Both the position numbers and the translations under genes were made by a program. Below are positions 40,188 through 49,054 of a DNA stretch of 64,000 nt, piece after piece (position 1 is the first letter of the stretch; each line of letters starts with the position of its first letter). Under the pieces are notes generated by a model. That model saw only the letters and a list, made by a program, of their open reading frames with translations, had not been told where the DNA came from and did not search any database. This DNA is from Staphylococcus sp. GSSP0090 (GTDB lineage Bacteria > Bacillota > Bacilli > Staphylococcales > Staphylococcaceae): assembly GCF_013391405.1 (NCBI RefSeq), contig NZ_JACBFD010000019.1, positions 90,081-154,080 on the forward strand, written 5' to 3'.

Positions 40188-40622
40188 ATGATTACTGAAG
40201 AAACTTTAACAGTGTTAGATGATATAGAAATGCTCAGCGACAAAATAGTGCAATCTCGATTATATAAGGCGTACAAGACAGCTGAACAGACATTAGCAAA
40301 TGATGATGAAGCGCATCTACTTTATCAAGCTTTCTTGAAGTCTAAAGATAAATATGATGAAATTATGCGTTTTGGTAAATATCATCCTGATTACCAAACT
40401 GTCATGTTAGAAACACGTAAGCGTAAACGCGCTTATGAAATGTTAGATGTTGTAATGGATTATAAACAAAAAGAAGTCGCTTTACAGGAACTGATAGATC
40501 AAGTTATTGTGAAAATTGCTTACGCAGTTTCAGAGAATGTGAAGATTGAAGCGGGTAATCCATTTTTCCAAAAAGAATCCGGTGGTTGTGCTACGGGTGG
40601 TTCGTGTAGTTGCTCATTATAA
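40188..40622 (+). CDS. ylbF: YlbF/RicF family regulator with C-terminal cysteines
   Basis: A 144-residue helical protein of the YlbF/YmcA family. In B. subtilis RicF forms the Ric complex with RicA and RicT, carries iron-sulfur clusters and assists RNase Y-dependent mRNA processing. The C-terminal CATGGSCSCSL supplies three cysteines consistent with cluster binding. AGAGGGG upstream of ATG 40188. Co-directional with the CAP gene, ends at a terminator. Confidence 0.88.
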   Translation: MITEETLTVLDDIEMLSDKIVQSRLYKAYKTAEQTLANDDEAHLLYQAFLKSKDKYDEIMRFGKYHPDYQTVMLETRKRKRAYEMLDVVMDYKQKEVALQELIDQVIVKIAYAVSENVKIEAGNPFFQKESGGCATGGSCSCSL

Positions 40623-40652
40623 GCGTTGGATCTTAATTTTGAGAAAATAATA

Positions 40653-40697
40653 AAATGAGGTAGAGCGATTATATAAACGCTCTACCTCATTTTTTTA
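40653..40697 (+). terminator. Terminator between ylbF and GDPD gene
   Basis: A 14-15 bp stem, AAATGAGGTAGAGCG / CGCTCTACCTCATTT, with an 11-base loop and seven T residues. Confidence 0.92.
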
Positions 40698-40749
40698 GTG
40701 CGTATTATCAGATATTGAAATCGTGATGAATAGCATGATGATTTATTTT

Positions 40750-41679
40750 TTATCGAGAATTGCGATAGGTATTTTTAAATCTTTCTGCCAAATCTGGTCT
40801 ATCAGTGACCAAGGTATGGGCGCCGTAATCAATTAAATCTTGCATCATATCTAAATTGTTAACACCATAGTAACCCGGAACAATATTTCGTTCGTTTAAC
40901 CATTGAATAAATTTGGGTGATGTTAGTTTAATCCCATTAAAAGAGACGGGCATTTGAAAGGTATTCGCACAAGGTTGGAAAGTATTGCCAAGGCCTGTGA
41001 AGAATTTCAATACACCTTCAGCTACTTCTTTTTGACTTGCACCTATAGCGATCGTACCATCACTAATGATATGAAAGCGTTCAATTTGTTTACTATGGAA
41101 ACTTGTCACTAAAACACGTTTTTGTGCGTGATGTGCAACAATAATGTCGTGAATGATTTCTGGTGCTAATTCGCCTTCTTTACTATTGGGATCGTCTTTT
41201 AAATCTACATTAATCAATTGATTTGGATAATGTTCTAATAATTCATCGAAAGATAATATTTTGGCGTCTGCATGTCCGCGATAAGGTTTGGTACCATTAA
41301 TATCGCTGAATCGGTAACCAGCGTCTAGTTGTTTTAATTCAGCTAACGTATGTTCAGATACCTTGCCTGATCCATTTGTAGTACGATCAACAGTAGCGTC
41401 GTGAAATACGACGAGTTTATGATCTTTCGTAAGTCTTACATCTGTTTCAAAACCATCTATATCATGTGCAACTGCATTATCAAAGGCAAGCTTAGTTTGC
41501 TCTGGTCTGACTGCCATACCGCCTCTATGTGCGAAAATATACGGGGCAGATTTAGAAAAGAAAGGTGGTATACTTTGATTACGCGGCTGTGTTCTATATT
41601 GTTTAATAAAAATTAAACTGCCAACTAAGCCCACTGTGGCCAAAAAGCCGCCTTTAATCATATTATTAATTTTTGTCAC
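40750..41679 (-). CDS. Glycerophosphodiester phosphodiesterase family protein
   Basis: A 309-residue GDPD-family hydrolase with a single N-terminal hydrophobic anchor (about 8-26) and an extracellular catalytic domain. Active-site signatures are present: FAHRGG (about 48), ETDVRLTKDHKLVVFHD with the HD pair, and later INVDLKDD. It would hydrolyse glycerophosphodiesters to glycerol-3-phosphate. Start is GTG 41679, 7 bp after AGGAGG; the longer TTG is too close to that site. Divergent from ylbG. Confidence 0.88.
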   Translation of the reverse strand: MTKINNMIKGGFLATVGLVGSLIFIKQYRTQPRNQSIPPFFSKSAPYIFAHRGGMAVRPEQTKLAFDNAVAHDIDGFETDVRLTKDHKLVVFHDATVDRTTNGSGKVSEHTLAELKQLDAGYRFSDINGTKPYRGHADAKILSFDELLEHYPNQLINVDLKDDPNSKEGELAPEIIHDIIVAHHAQKRVLVTSFHSKQIERFHIISDGTIAIGASQKEVAEGVLKFFTGLGNTFQPCANTFQMPVSFNGIKLTSPKFIQWLNERNIVPGYYGVNNLDMMQDLIDYGAHTLVTDRPDLAERFKNTYRNSR

Positions 41680-41811
41680 GAGCAATCCTCCTCAAATTTG
41701 GGGTATATAGAGTAATATAGCAAAAGTTCATGTTACATCAAAATAATTGTTATTTATAAAATGAAAATGTCGTGATATTATATAATAGCTAATAATTGGA
41801 GTGATGAATGA

Positions 41812-42063
41812 ATGAATATTGTATCGAGAACAAGTATAATTATATATTTAAAACATATGAAACATGAAAGACAAGTACGTAAATTTGGTCATATTGTTAG
41901 TACTAATAGACAAGAGAGATTTGTGGTCATGTACATTAATGAAGATGAAGCAGATCAAATTGTTGATAAATTAATGAGGTTAAAATATGTGAAGCATGTT
42001 GAAGGATCTCCTTATAAATATTTGAAGAAAGTTTATGAAAAAGAACAACATGAAGTTTTATAA
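41812..42063 (+). CDS. YlbG family protein (DUF2129)
   Basis: An 83-residue protein beginning [20 protein letters not shown], matching the YlbG/UPF0298 family along its length ([30 protein letters not shown]). Function unknown. TGGAGTGA precedes the ATG. In B. subtilis ylbG lies between ylbF and rsmD; here the GDPD gene and a hypothetical gene are interleaved. Confidence 0.87.
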   Translation: MNIVSRTSIIIYLKHMKHERQVRKFGHIVSTNRQERFVVMYINEDEADQIVDKLMRLKYVKHVEGSPYKYLKKVYEKEQHEVL

Positions 42064-42127
42064 TATCAATGACTTAACACTTTAGTTTATTGACTGAAGT
42101 TATTGTATACCGCTATTAACAATAGGG

Positions 42128-42167
42128 AAGCCACAATAGTATAAGGGTTAACTATGGTGGCTTTTTA
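42128..42167 (+). terminator. Terminator after ylbG
   Basis: GAAGCCACAATAGT pairs with ACTATGGTGGCTTT around a loop near 42142-42151, then TTTTT. Confidence 0.8.
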
Positions 42168-42172
42168 TTATT

Positions 42173-42562
42173 TTATTGCAAAGGTGGAATCCATCTTTGT
42201 AAGCGCAAGACACTCGTTAAATAGTTAAAATATAATTCGATGTCATGAAATTGTTCTGCAGGTTGAACGTCTACAGCCTTGACATTGACGTGATATTTTT
42301 CAGCCTGATTATTTATCATCTCAAATTTCTTATTTGAATCAGGGTAAGGATACTTGACGGCATTAAGCATAATATACATTGCCTGGAAATGTTGTTCACT
42401 TGTTGGTTTCATGATGATTGCGACAGATGAACGCGCATGTGCATCATTTGGAGAATGAAAATAAACGATATGCGCGATACGCTGATGGTTATATTCAATT
42501 AAAGTATTAAACTCGAATAAATCTGTAAGGCCTTCTCCGAGTTTTATAAAAGATTGTTTCAT
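42173..42562 (-). CDS. Conserved hypothetical protein
   Basis: A 129-residue soluble protein starting MKQSFIKLGEGLTDLFEF. It has an alternating beta/alpha look (ARSSVAIIMKPTSEQHFQAMYIML) and a hydrophobic C-terminus ending RWIPPLQ. Start ATG 42562 is chosen with AAGGAGGG 10 bp upstream. I do not recognise an enzyme motif. It is convergent with ylbG and divergent from rsmD. Confidence 0.65.
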   Translation of the reverse strand: MKQSFIKLGEGLTDLFEFNTLIEYNHQRIAHIVYFHSPNDAHARSSVAIIMKPTSEQHFQAMYIMLNAVKYPYPDSNKKFEMINNQAEKYHVNVKAVDVQPAEQFHDIELYFNYLTSVLRLQRWIPPLQ

Positions 42563-42633
42563 AAATTTATGACCCTCCTTATCTGCAGTATGCATTATAT
42601 AAAATTTATTTTGAGATTGGAAGTGTAAATCAT

Positions 42634-43663
<1,030 letters not shown>

Positions 43664-43665
43664 TA

Positions 43666-43701
43666 AAGAACCACTAACCAACTTGTTGGTAAGTGGTTCT
43701 T
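43666..43701. terminator. Terminator between coaD and tmcAL
   Basis: AAGAACCACTAACCAA pairs with TTGGTAAGTGGTTCTT; the T-tract is better on the minus strand (tmcAL side). Confidence 0.75.
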
Positions 43702-43758
43702 ATGCAACCATTCAGTAGGCACTGCCTTAGCCTGTCATCTTTGGCTTGTTTTTGTAAT

Positions 43759-44892
43759 TTATTTACGTATGACTGGTGTATTAAAGTCCGTTGCAGTTTG
43801 TCCTGAAATAAGATTATAAATTTTAGTGGCATGTATCTCATTCGTAAAGCAGTTCGCATTTTGTTTATTGATTTGGGTGACGAAGTTTCTTTCTGGAAAA
43901 GCATTTTTAAGTTGTTTTAAATATTGCTGTCCACGTTTAGTCATACCCAGAATACGGACTGCGTTAATTGATGAAGGCACGTTTTGTTTTTTAAAATTTA
44001 AAAGGATATTCATGAGCAAACGTTGAATGTGTGTATAAGTATAGCGTTTGGTTTTTAATAGTGTCATTAAATGGTCAAAACTTGTCGCTTGTTCAATCAT
44101 TTGAAGTATACGATTTTCAATACCTTCACTCATAGTATAAATCTGTTCTAATGTTGTAGCATCATGGCTTAAAATCGCATATTTTAAATAATTGAATGTA
44201 TCTGAGACAGATATATGAGGTGCTTCATAATGCATATGAACCTCTGGTGGTACGACAGCTTTCCATTGATCGGTTTGTTTTATTAATGATTGACGAATTG
44301 AAGTACCACTTGCAAAGGTTTGATGAGCGATTTCATTATCGTGATGTGTAGACTGTAGGCGTGAGATAGTCCATGGTTGTATTGATGGTGCATGTGCCTG
44401 GATTGCTCTGACATAAGAAAGACCCAATGTATTATTGGGGGATGATAACAAGTCATTATCAGCTATCAATTCACTTAAGATTCTTGGGTAGCTTTTACCT
44501 TCTTTTAATTTTTCTGAAAATCGAGGCGATTGCTCAACTTTATCAATGGACTGTGCTAACGATAGAAACGCATCAATATCGCCCGATTCGCTACCAAAAG
44601 ATAAGTGAGAAACATTTAAATAATCCGCTATTTTAACAGCGGTTTTTGCGAAATATTGACCAGCAGACACAGATGCATACGCTGGAAGTTCTACAACTAG
44701 ATCAACAGCACTCAATGCCATTCTTGCACGCGTAAATTTATTATAAATTGCGGGTTCGCCTCTCATTACAAAGTTTCCACTCATGATAGCTATCGAAATG
44801 TCAGAGTTGGTTATTGACTTTGATTGTTGGGCATGGTATAAGTGACCATTGTGGAAGGGATTATATTCAGTGACTAGTGCAACGCTTTTCAT
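43759..44892 (-). CDS. tmcAL: tRNA(Met) cytidine acetate ligase (YlbM)
   Basis: ATP-dependent enzyme making N4-acetylcytidine at the wobble position of elongator tRNA-Met. The 377-residue protein starts with a nucleotidyltransferase domain: [12 protein letters not shown] (about 9-20, HxGH-type motif) and [11 protein letters not shown] (about 41). ATG 44892 is used with AAAGGAAG 8 bp upstream. Convergent with coaD, divergent from the DUF177 gene. Confidence 0.92.
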   Translation of the reverse strand: MKSVALVTEYNPFHNGHLYHAQQSKSITNSDISIAIMSGNFVMRGEPAIYNKFTRARMALSAVDLVVELPAYASVSAGQYFAKTAVKIADYLNVSHLSFGSESGDIDAFLSLAQSIDKVEQSPRFSEKLKEGKSYPRILSELIADNDLLSSPNNTLGLSYVRAIQAHAPSIQPWTISRLQSTHHDNEIAHQTFASGTSIRQSLIKQTDQWKAVVPPEVHMHYEAPHISVSDTFNYLKYAILSHDATTLEQIYTMSEGIENRILQMIEQATSFDHLMTLLKTKRYTYTHIQRLLMNILLNFKKQNVPSSINAVRILGMTKRGQQYLKQLKNAFPERNFVTQINKQNANCFTNEIHATKIYNLISGQTATDFNTPVIRK

Positions 44893-45018
44893 TTGCAATT
44901 CTTCCTTTCAGAATTCATTATTGATATTGTAACAGATGTAACTGTGTTAAGAAAAAATCTTGACAACTTATGTCTATAAAGTTAAAATAAATTTTGTGCT
45001 TGTTAGAGGTGAAGCCAT

Positions 45019-45567
45019 ATGAAATGGTCAATAACACAATTAAGAAAATTCCAAGATAAACCTTTTGAATTCCATCAAACGGTTAATTTTGATTATTTAG
45101 TAAAATCATTAGATTTAATAGATCTATCTGATATTGATGTTGAAGGTGAATTAACCGTCAGATCAAATGAAGTCATTGCAGATATGCATTTGACTGGGAC
45201 GTATACAATGTCTTGTGCACGTACGTTAGTTCCAGTTGAAGTTCCGTTCGATATCAAATCTCAAGAGATTTTTGATTTAGAAGGATTTGAGCAGTTTGGA
45301 AATGATGAAGATGAAGATGAACATTACCATGATGCAACAGACGGTATGATAAATCTAAAAGATATTGCTGAAGAACTAGTTATTATTGAAAAACCAATGC
45401 GTGTTTTTTCAAAAGAAAGCGATCAGATGTTACGAGAAGGTAATGGTTGGGAAGTTATTGACGAAGAACAAGCGATTGAAATTGCGAAAGATAAAGCATC
45501 GTCTGAATCAGAGCAAATCGATCCTAGGCTTCAAAAACTACAACAATTATATGACGAAGAGCAATAG
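45019..45567 (+). CDS. DUF177/YceD family protein (YlbN-like)
   Basis: A 182-residue acidic protein that precedes rpmF in most bacteria. The pattern TYTMSCARTLVPVEVPFD followed by an Asp/Glu-rich stretch and GMINLKDIAEELVI is characteristic. In other organisms YceD is tied to 23S rRNA accumulation; no activity is visible here. GAGGTG precedes the ATG. Probably co-transcribed with rpmF. Confidence 0.88.
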   Translation: MKWSITQLRKFQDKPFEFHQTVNFDYLVKSLDLIDLSDIDVEGELTVRSNEVIADMHLTGTYTMSCARTLVPVEVPFDIKSQEIFDLEGFEQFGNDEDEDEHYHDATDGMINLKDIAEELVIIEKPMRVFSKESDQMLREGNGWEVIDEEQAIEIAKDKASSESEQIDPRLQKLQQLYDEEQ

Positions 45568-45647
45568 CGGATTTAGTTAATCTATAGTATAATGGATTAT
45601 TGAATCTGAAAATATCTATTTAGTGTTTGAATATAAGGAGGATTATC

Positions 45648-45821
45648 ATGGCAGTACCAAAAAGAAGAACGTCTAAAACAAGAAAAAATAAACGTCGTAC
45701 GCATTTTAAAATTTCAGTACCTGGTATGACAGAATGCCCAAATTGTGGAGAATACAAATTATCTCACCGTGTATGTAAGAACTGTGGTTCATACAAAGGC
45801 GAAGACGTTGTATCAAAATAA
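45648..45821 (+). CDS. rpmF: 50S ribosomal protein L32
   Basis: 57-residue ribosomal protein. Basic N-terminus ([19 protein letters not shown]) and a four-cysteine zinc ribbon (CPNC ... CKNC), so this is the zinc-binding C+ form. AAGGAGG lies 6 bp before ATG 45648; the upstream in-frame start is spurious. Confidence 0.96.
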   Translation: MAVPKRRTSKTRKNKRRTHFKISVPGMTECPNCGEYKLSHRVCKNCGSYKGEDVVSK

Positions 45822-45858
45822 TTTCATTTAATTGAATGGCTAAATCATAGCCTAAACT

Positions 45859-45906
45859 AATCGTTCATTAATTATTCACTTGATAATTTTTGAACGATTT
45901 TTTATT
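45859..45906 (+). terminator. rpmF terminator
   Basis: AATCGTTCA pairs with TGAACGATT and an inner AATTAT/ATAATT pairs, followed by TTTTT. Confidence 0.85.
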
Positions 45907-45952
45907 TTAGAGATAGAAACTTTTTATTATCAACTGAATGGGTTGTGTAAAA

Positions 45953-46897
45953 ATGACGGAAATGATAAATGCGCAAATAATAATAAATAAAATAGAAAAC
46001 AATGATGTTCAATGGCTCTATAATCATTTTAGTGAGGATTTTCAAGATGTAACTTCTATAAATGATTTGAAACAAATTTTAAGTCAGTATAATACCGTGA
46101 GAGGTCAAAATCATTTATATAGGCATTTATATGTAAATAGACTACAAGAGTATATATGGTTTGATAATAAAATGAAAACCGGCGCGAGTGTTGTTTTAAA
46201 TAAATATCAAGAAATCATTGGTATGACCTTGGTACCGGTTAAGCATATTCATGGTTTAAAGCAATCAAAACAATATTACACGATACCCATTAAATCTACA
46301 TGTCTTGTATATTGGGGTGGTGACAATGAATTACTCAATTATCACTATCAATATAAGCATCAAAGATTAGCAATCGATCTTATAAAAGTGGATGAGGGAT
46401 GTACTTATCAAGGTGATGTGAGTCAATGTGAAAATTATTATATCTATGACTTACCCATTGTTGCGCCAGCAAATGGTGTTGTTGAAGAGATTGTAGACGG
46501 AATCCCAGATAGTATACCTGGTGAGATGAATACAGTTCATCCAGAAGGTAATTATATAATTATAAAACACGGGCACAAAGAATATAGTATGATTGCACAC
46601 ATTAAACCACATTCATTTAAAATAGAAAAAGGTGATGAATTATTACGTGGCCAACATATAGCTCATGTTGGAAATTCAGGTAATTCGTCTGAACCACATA
46701 TCCATTTTCAAGTGATGAATGATAAAAACATACAAGTAACACAACCGTTAAAAATAAAATTTCATAATGACATTTCTCCTGTTAAAGGAGATGAAATAAC
46801 TTATAATGGTGATAGTATATTAATAAAAAAAGAAACATTGCTTTCAAAAATCGCAAAAAATATACATACAAATATTGCGCATTTATTTAAAGGTTGA
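45953..46897 (+). CDS. M23-family peptidase-like protein without signal peptide
   Basis: About 314 residues. The C-terminal 180 form an M23/LytM-like domain: HQRLAIDLIKVDEG (first His/Asp ligands, about 140-150), VAPANGVVEEIVDG, NYIIIKHGHKEYSMIAHI, VGNSGNSSEPHIHFQV with the HxH motif near 262-264. M23 enzymes normally cut peptidoglycan cross-bridges outside the cell, but no signal peptide, lipobox or helix is visible. The N-terminal 120 residues are unrecognised. Start uncertain: ATG 45953 or ATG 45938, both with weak ribosome sites. It occupies the place of the isd locus of S. aureus. Confidence 0.75.
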   Translation: MTEMINAQIIINKIENNDVQWLYNHFSEDFQDVTSINDLKQILSQYNTVRGQNHLYRHLYVNRLQEYIWFDNKMKTGASVVLNKYQEIIGMTLVPVKHIHGLKQSKQYYTIPIKSTCLVYWGGDNELLNYHYQYKHQRLAIDLIKVDEGCTYQGDVSQCENYYIYDLPIVAPANGVVEEIVDGIPDSIPGEMNTVHPEGNYIIIKHGHKEYSMIAHIKPHSFKIEKGDELLRGQHIAHVGNSGNSSEPHIHFQVMNDKNIQVTQPLKIKFHNDISPVKGDEITYNGDSILIKKETLLSKIAKNIHTNIAHLFKG

Positions 46898-46923
46898 AAA
46901 TAAAAAGGTAAAGAGGCTATGCT

Positions 46924-47664
46924 ATGGAAATAATAACTTCGGCACAAAATAATAAAATAAAAAATGCGAACAAATTAAAGAAAAAGCGTGAGCGAGATAA
47001 AACCGGTCTTGCGCTTATAGAAGGTTATCATCTTATAGAAGAAGCTTATAAAAGTAAACTAAAAATTCAACAACTCTATGTGGTTGATGCTGATAGAATA
47101 CATGATGATATGCTAAATTATGCAGAAGAAGTATTTGAAATAAATATAAAAGTTGCAGAAGTATTATCTGGAACTGTGACACCACAAGGTTTTTTTGCTG
47201 TGATTGAAAAACCTGTCTATGAAGCTAAGCATGCGAAACAAGTATTACTCATAGATTGTATCCAGGATCCAGGTAACTTAGGCACGTTAATCCGTACAGC
47301 GGATGCTGCAGGTTTAGATTTAATCGTCCTAGAAAAAGGAACGGCAGATCCATATCAAGATAAAGTAATGCGTGCCAGTCAAGGCAGTGTATTTCATATA
47401 CCTATTTTAACTACAGATTTAAGCAGCTACATTGATGAGTTTGAAGGAAATGTATACGGTACAGCATTAGAAGATGCAGTAGTATATCATCAAATACCGA
47501 GTCAAGAGACATTTGCATTACTTTTAGGTAATGAAGGTGAGGGTGTTAATGATAAGTTATTGAGTCAAACAACACAAAATTTGACAATTCCAATTTATGG
47601 TAAAGCAGAAAGCTTAAATGTTGCAATTGCAGGTAGTATTGTAATGTATCATTTGAAAGGTTGA
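46924..47664 (+). CDS. TrmH/SpoU-family RNA 2'-O-methyltransferase
   Basis: A 246-residue SPOUT methyltransferase. N-terminal substrate-binding domain (ITSAQNNKIKNANKLKKKRER, then LIEGYHLIEEA) and C-terminal knot domain with the three SpoU motifs: QDPGNLGTLIRTADAAG, LLGNEGEGV and IPIYGKAESLNVAIAG. Target RNA (rRNA or tRNA) cannot be told. Stop codon TGA overlaps the -35 (TTGACC) of the pheST promoter. Confidence 0.92.
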   Translation: MEIITSAQNNKIKNANKLKKKRERDKTGLALIEGYHLIEEAYKSKLKIQQLYVVDADRIHDDMLNYAEEVFEINIKVAEVLSGTVTPQGFFAVIEKPVYEAKHAKQVLLIDCIQDPGNLGTLIRTADAAGLDLIVLEKGTADPYQDKVMRASQGSVFHIPILTTDLSSYIDEFEGNVYGTALEDAVVYHQIPSQETFALLLGNEGEGVNDKLLSQTTQNLTIPIYGKAESLNVAIAGSIVMYHLKG

Positions 47665-47690
47665 CCCTTTCACAAATCATCGTATATAAT
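47661..47690 (+). promoter_or_regulatory. pheST promoter
   Basis: TTGACC (47661-47666), 18 bp, TATAAT (47685-47690). The -35 includes the stop codon of the methyltransferase gene. Confidence 0.75.
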
Positions 47691-47696
47691 AAAACT

Positions 47697-47945
47697 AATG
47701 ATATTAAATATAAACCTATAAAAAGACGTAAACTAAGTAGATACAGAAGGAAAAGGGAGATTATCCATGACTGAAAGATAATCCAATGTAATTAGTTTTT
47801 TTCACCTTTTTGGTTACTTAAAGAAATTTAAGTCGGAAATCATTTCCGTTATCAATGACAACAAGTGTATGCTTCGGCATAAATTTGGGTGGTACCACGG
47901 AAGACTTCGTCCCAGTTTTAAGGGATAGAAGTCTTTTTTTATGCA
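47697..47945 (+). promoter_or_regulatory. T-box riboswitch controlling pheST
   Basis: A leader of about 250 nt between the promoter and pheS. It carries an AGTAG-type stem I element, a TTC triplet in TTTTTTTCACC that suits a phenylalanine specifier, and the T-box core GGGTGGTACCACGGAA (47887-47902). A terminator follows: AAGACTTCGTCCC / GGGATAGAAGTCTT with seven T residues (47901-47940). Uncharged tRNA-Phe would stabilise the antiterminator and permit pheST transcription. Confidence 0.92.
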
Positions 47946-47995
47946 ATTTTAAAATAGTTAGATAACAACTTAAAATTCAAGTAGGAGGGCTAAGT

Positions 47996-49054
47996 ATGGC
48001 ACAAACAGAAGCAATGGCTGAAATCAAACAGCAGGCATTAGTCGATATCAATGAAGCTCAAAATGAAAAAGCATTACAAGATGTAAAGGTTAAATATTTA
48101 GGGAAAAAAGGTTCAGTCACAGGATTAATGAAACATATGAAGGACTTACCCAATGAAGAAAAACCAGCATATGGCCAACAGGTTAATGAAGTAAGACAAA
48201 CGATTGAAAAGGAAATTGAGTCTCGTCATGAATTATTAGCTAATGAACAGTTGGAACAACAACTAAAAGAAGAAAAAATTGACGTGACATTACCAAGTCG
48301 TAAAATTGCAATCGGTGCTAAACATCCACTTACAAGAACAATTGAAGAAATTGAAGATTTGTTCTTAGGATTAGGTTATGAAATTGTTGACGGTTTTGAA
48401 GTAGAACAAGATTACTATAACTTTGAAGCATTAAACTTACCTAAGTCACATCCTGCAAGAGACATGCAAGATAGTTTTTACATTACTGACGAAATCTTGA
48501 TGCGTACACATACATCACCTGTACAAGCTAGAACAATGGAACAACGTAACGGTCAAGGTCCAGTTAAAATCTTGTGCCCAGGTAAAGTTTATCGTCGTGA
48601 TTCTGATGATGCGACGCATAGTCATCAGTTCACTCAAATAGAGGGACTTGTCGTTGATGAAAATATCAAAATGAGTGATTTAAAAGGGACATTAGAACTG
48701 TTAGCTAAACAATTATTTGGCGAAGATAGAGAAATTCGTTTACGTCCAAGCTATTTCCCGTTTACTGAACCTTCTGTTGAAGTTGATGTTTCTTGTTTCA
48801 AATGTAAAGGGGAAGGTTGTAATGTATGTAAGCAAACTGGTTGGATAGAAATATTAGGTGCTGGTATGGTTCATCCTAATGTGCTTGAAATGGCAGGCTT
48901 TGATTCAAATAAATATACTGGTTTCGCATTTGGTATGGGTCCAGATCGAATCGCTATGTTGAAATATGGTATTGAAGATATACGTCATTTCTATACAAAT
49001 GATGTACGTTTCTTAAGTCAATTTAAAGCAGTAGAAGACAGAGGTGAAAAATAA
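47996..49054 (+). CDS. pheS: Phenylalanyl-tRNA synthetase alpha subunit
   Basis: Catalytic subunit of the alpha2-beta2 class II synthetase. It has 352 residues: N-terminal coiled coil (1-90), class II motifs 1-3 (motif 2 region [18 protein letters not shown]; motif 3 [13 protein letters not shown]), and a CxxC-type element near residue 265 ([12 protein letters not shown]). GGAGGG precedes the ATG; the stop overlaps pheT (TAATG). Confidence 0.97.
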   Translation: MAQTEAMAEIKQQALVDINEAQNEKALQDVKVKYLGKKGSVTGLMKHMKDLPNEEKPAYGQQVNEVRQTIEKEIESRHELLANEQLEQQLKEEKIDVTLPSRKIAIGAKHPLTRTIEEIEDLFLGLGYEIVDGFEVEQDYYNFEALNLPKSHPARDMQDSFYITDEILMRTHTSPVQARTMEQRNGQGPVKILCPGKVYRRDSDDATHSHQFTQIEGLVVDENIKMSDLKGTLELLAKQLFGEDREIRLRPSYFPFTEPSVEVDVSCFKCKGEGCNVCKQTGWIEILGAGMVHPNVLEMAGFDSNKYTGFAFGMGPDRIAMLKYGIEDIRHFYTNDVRFLSQFKAVEDRGEK

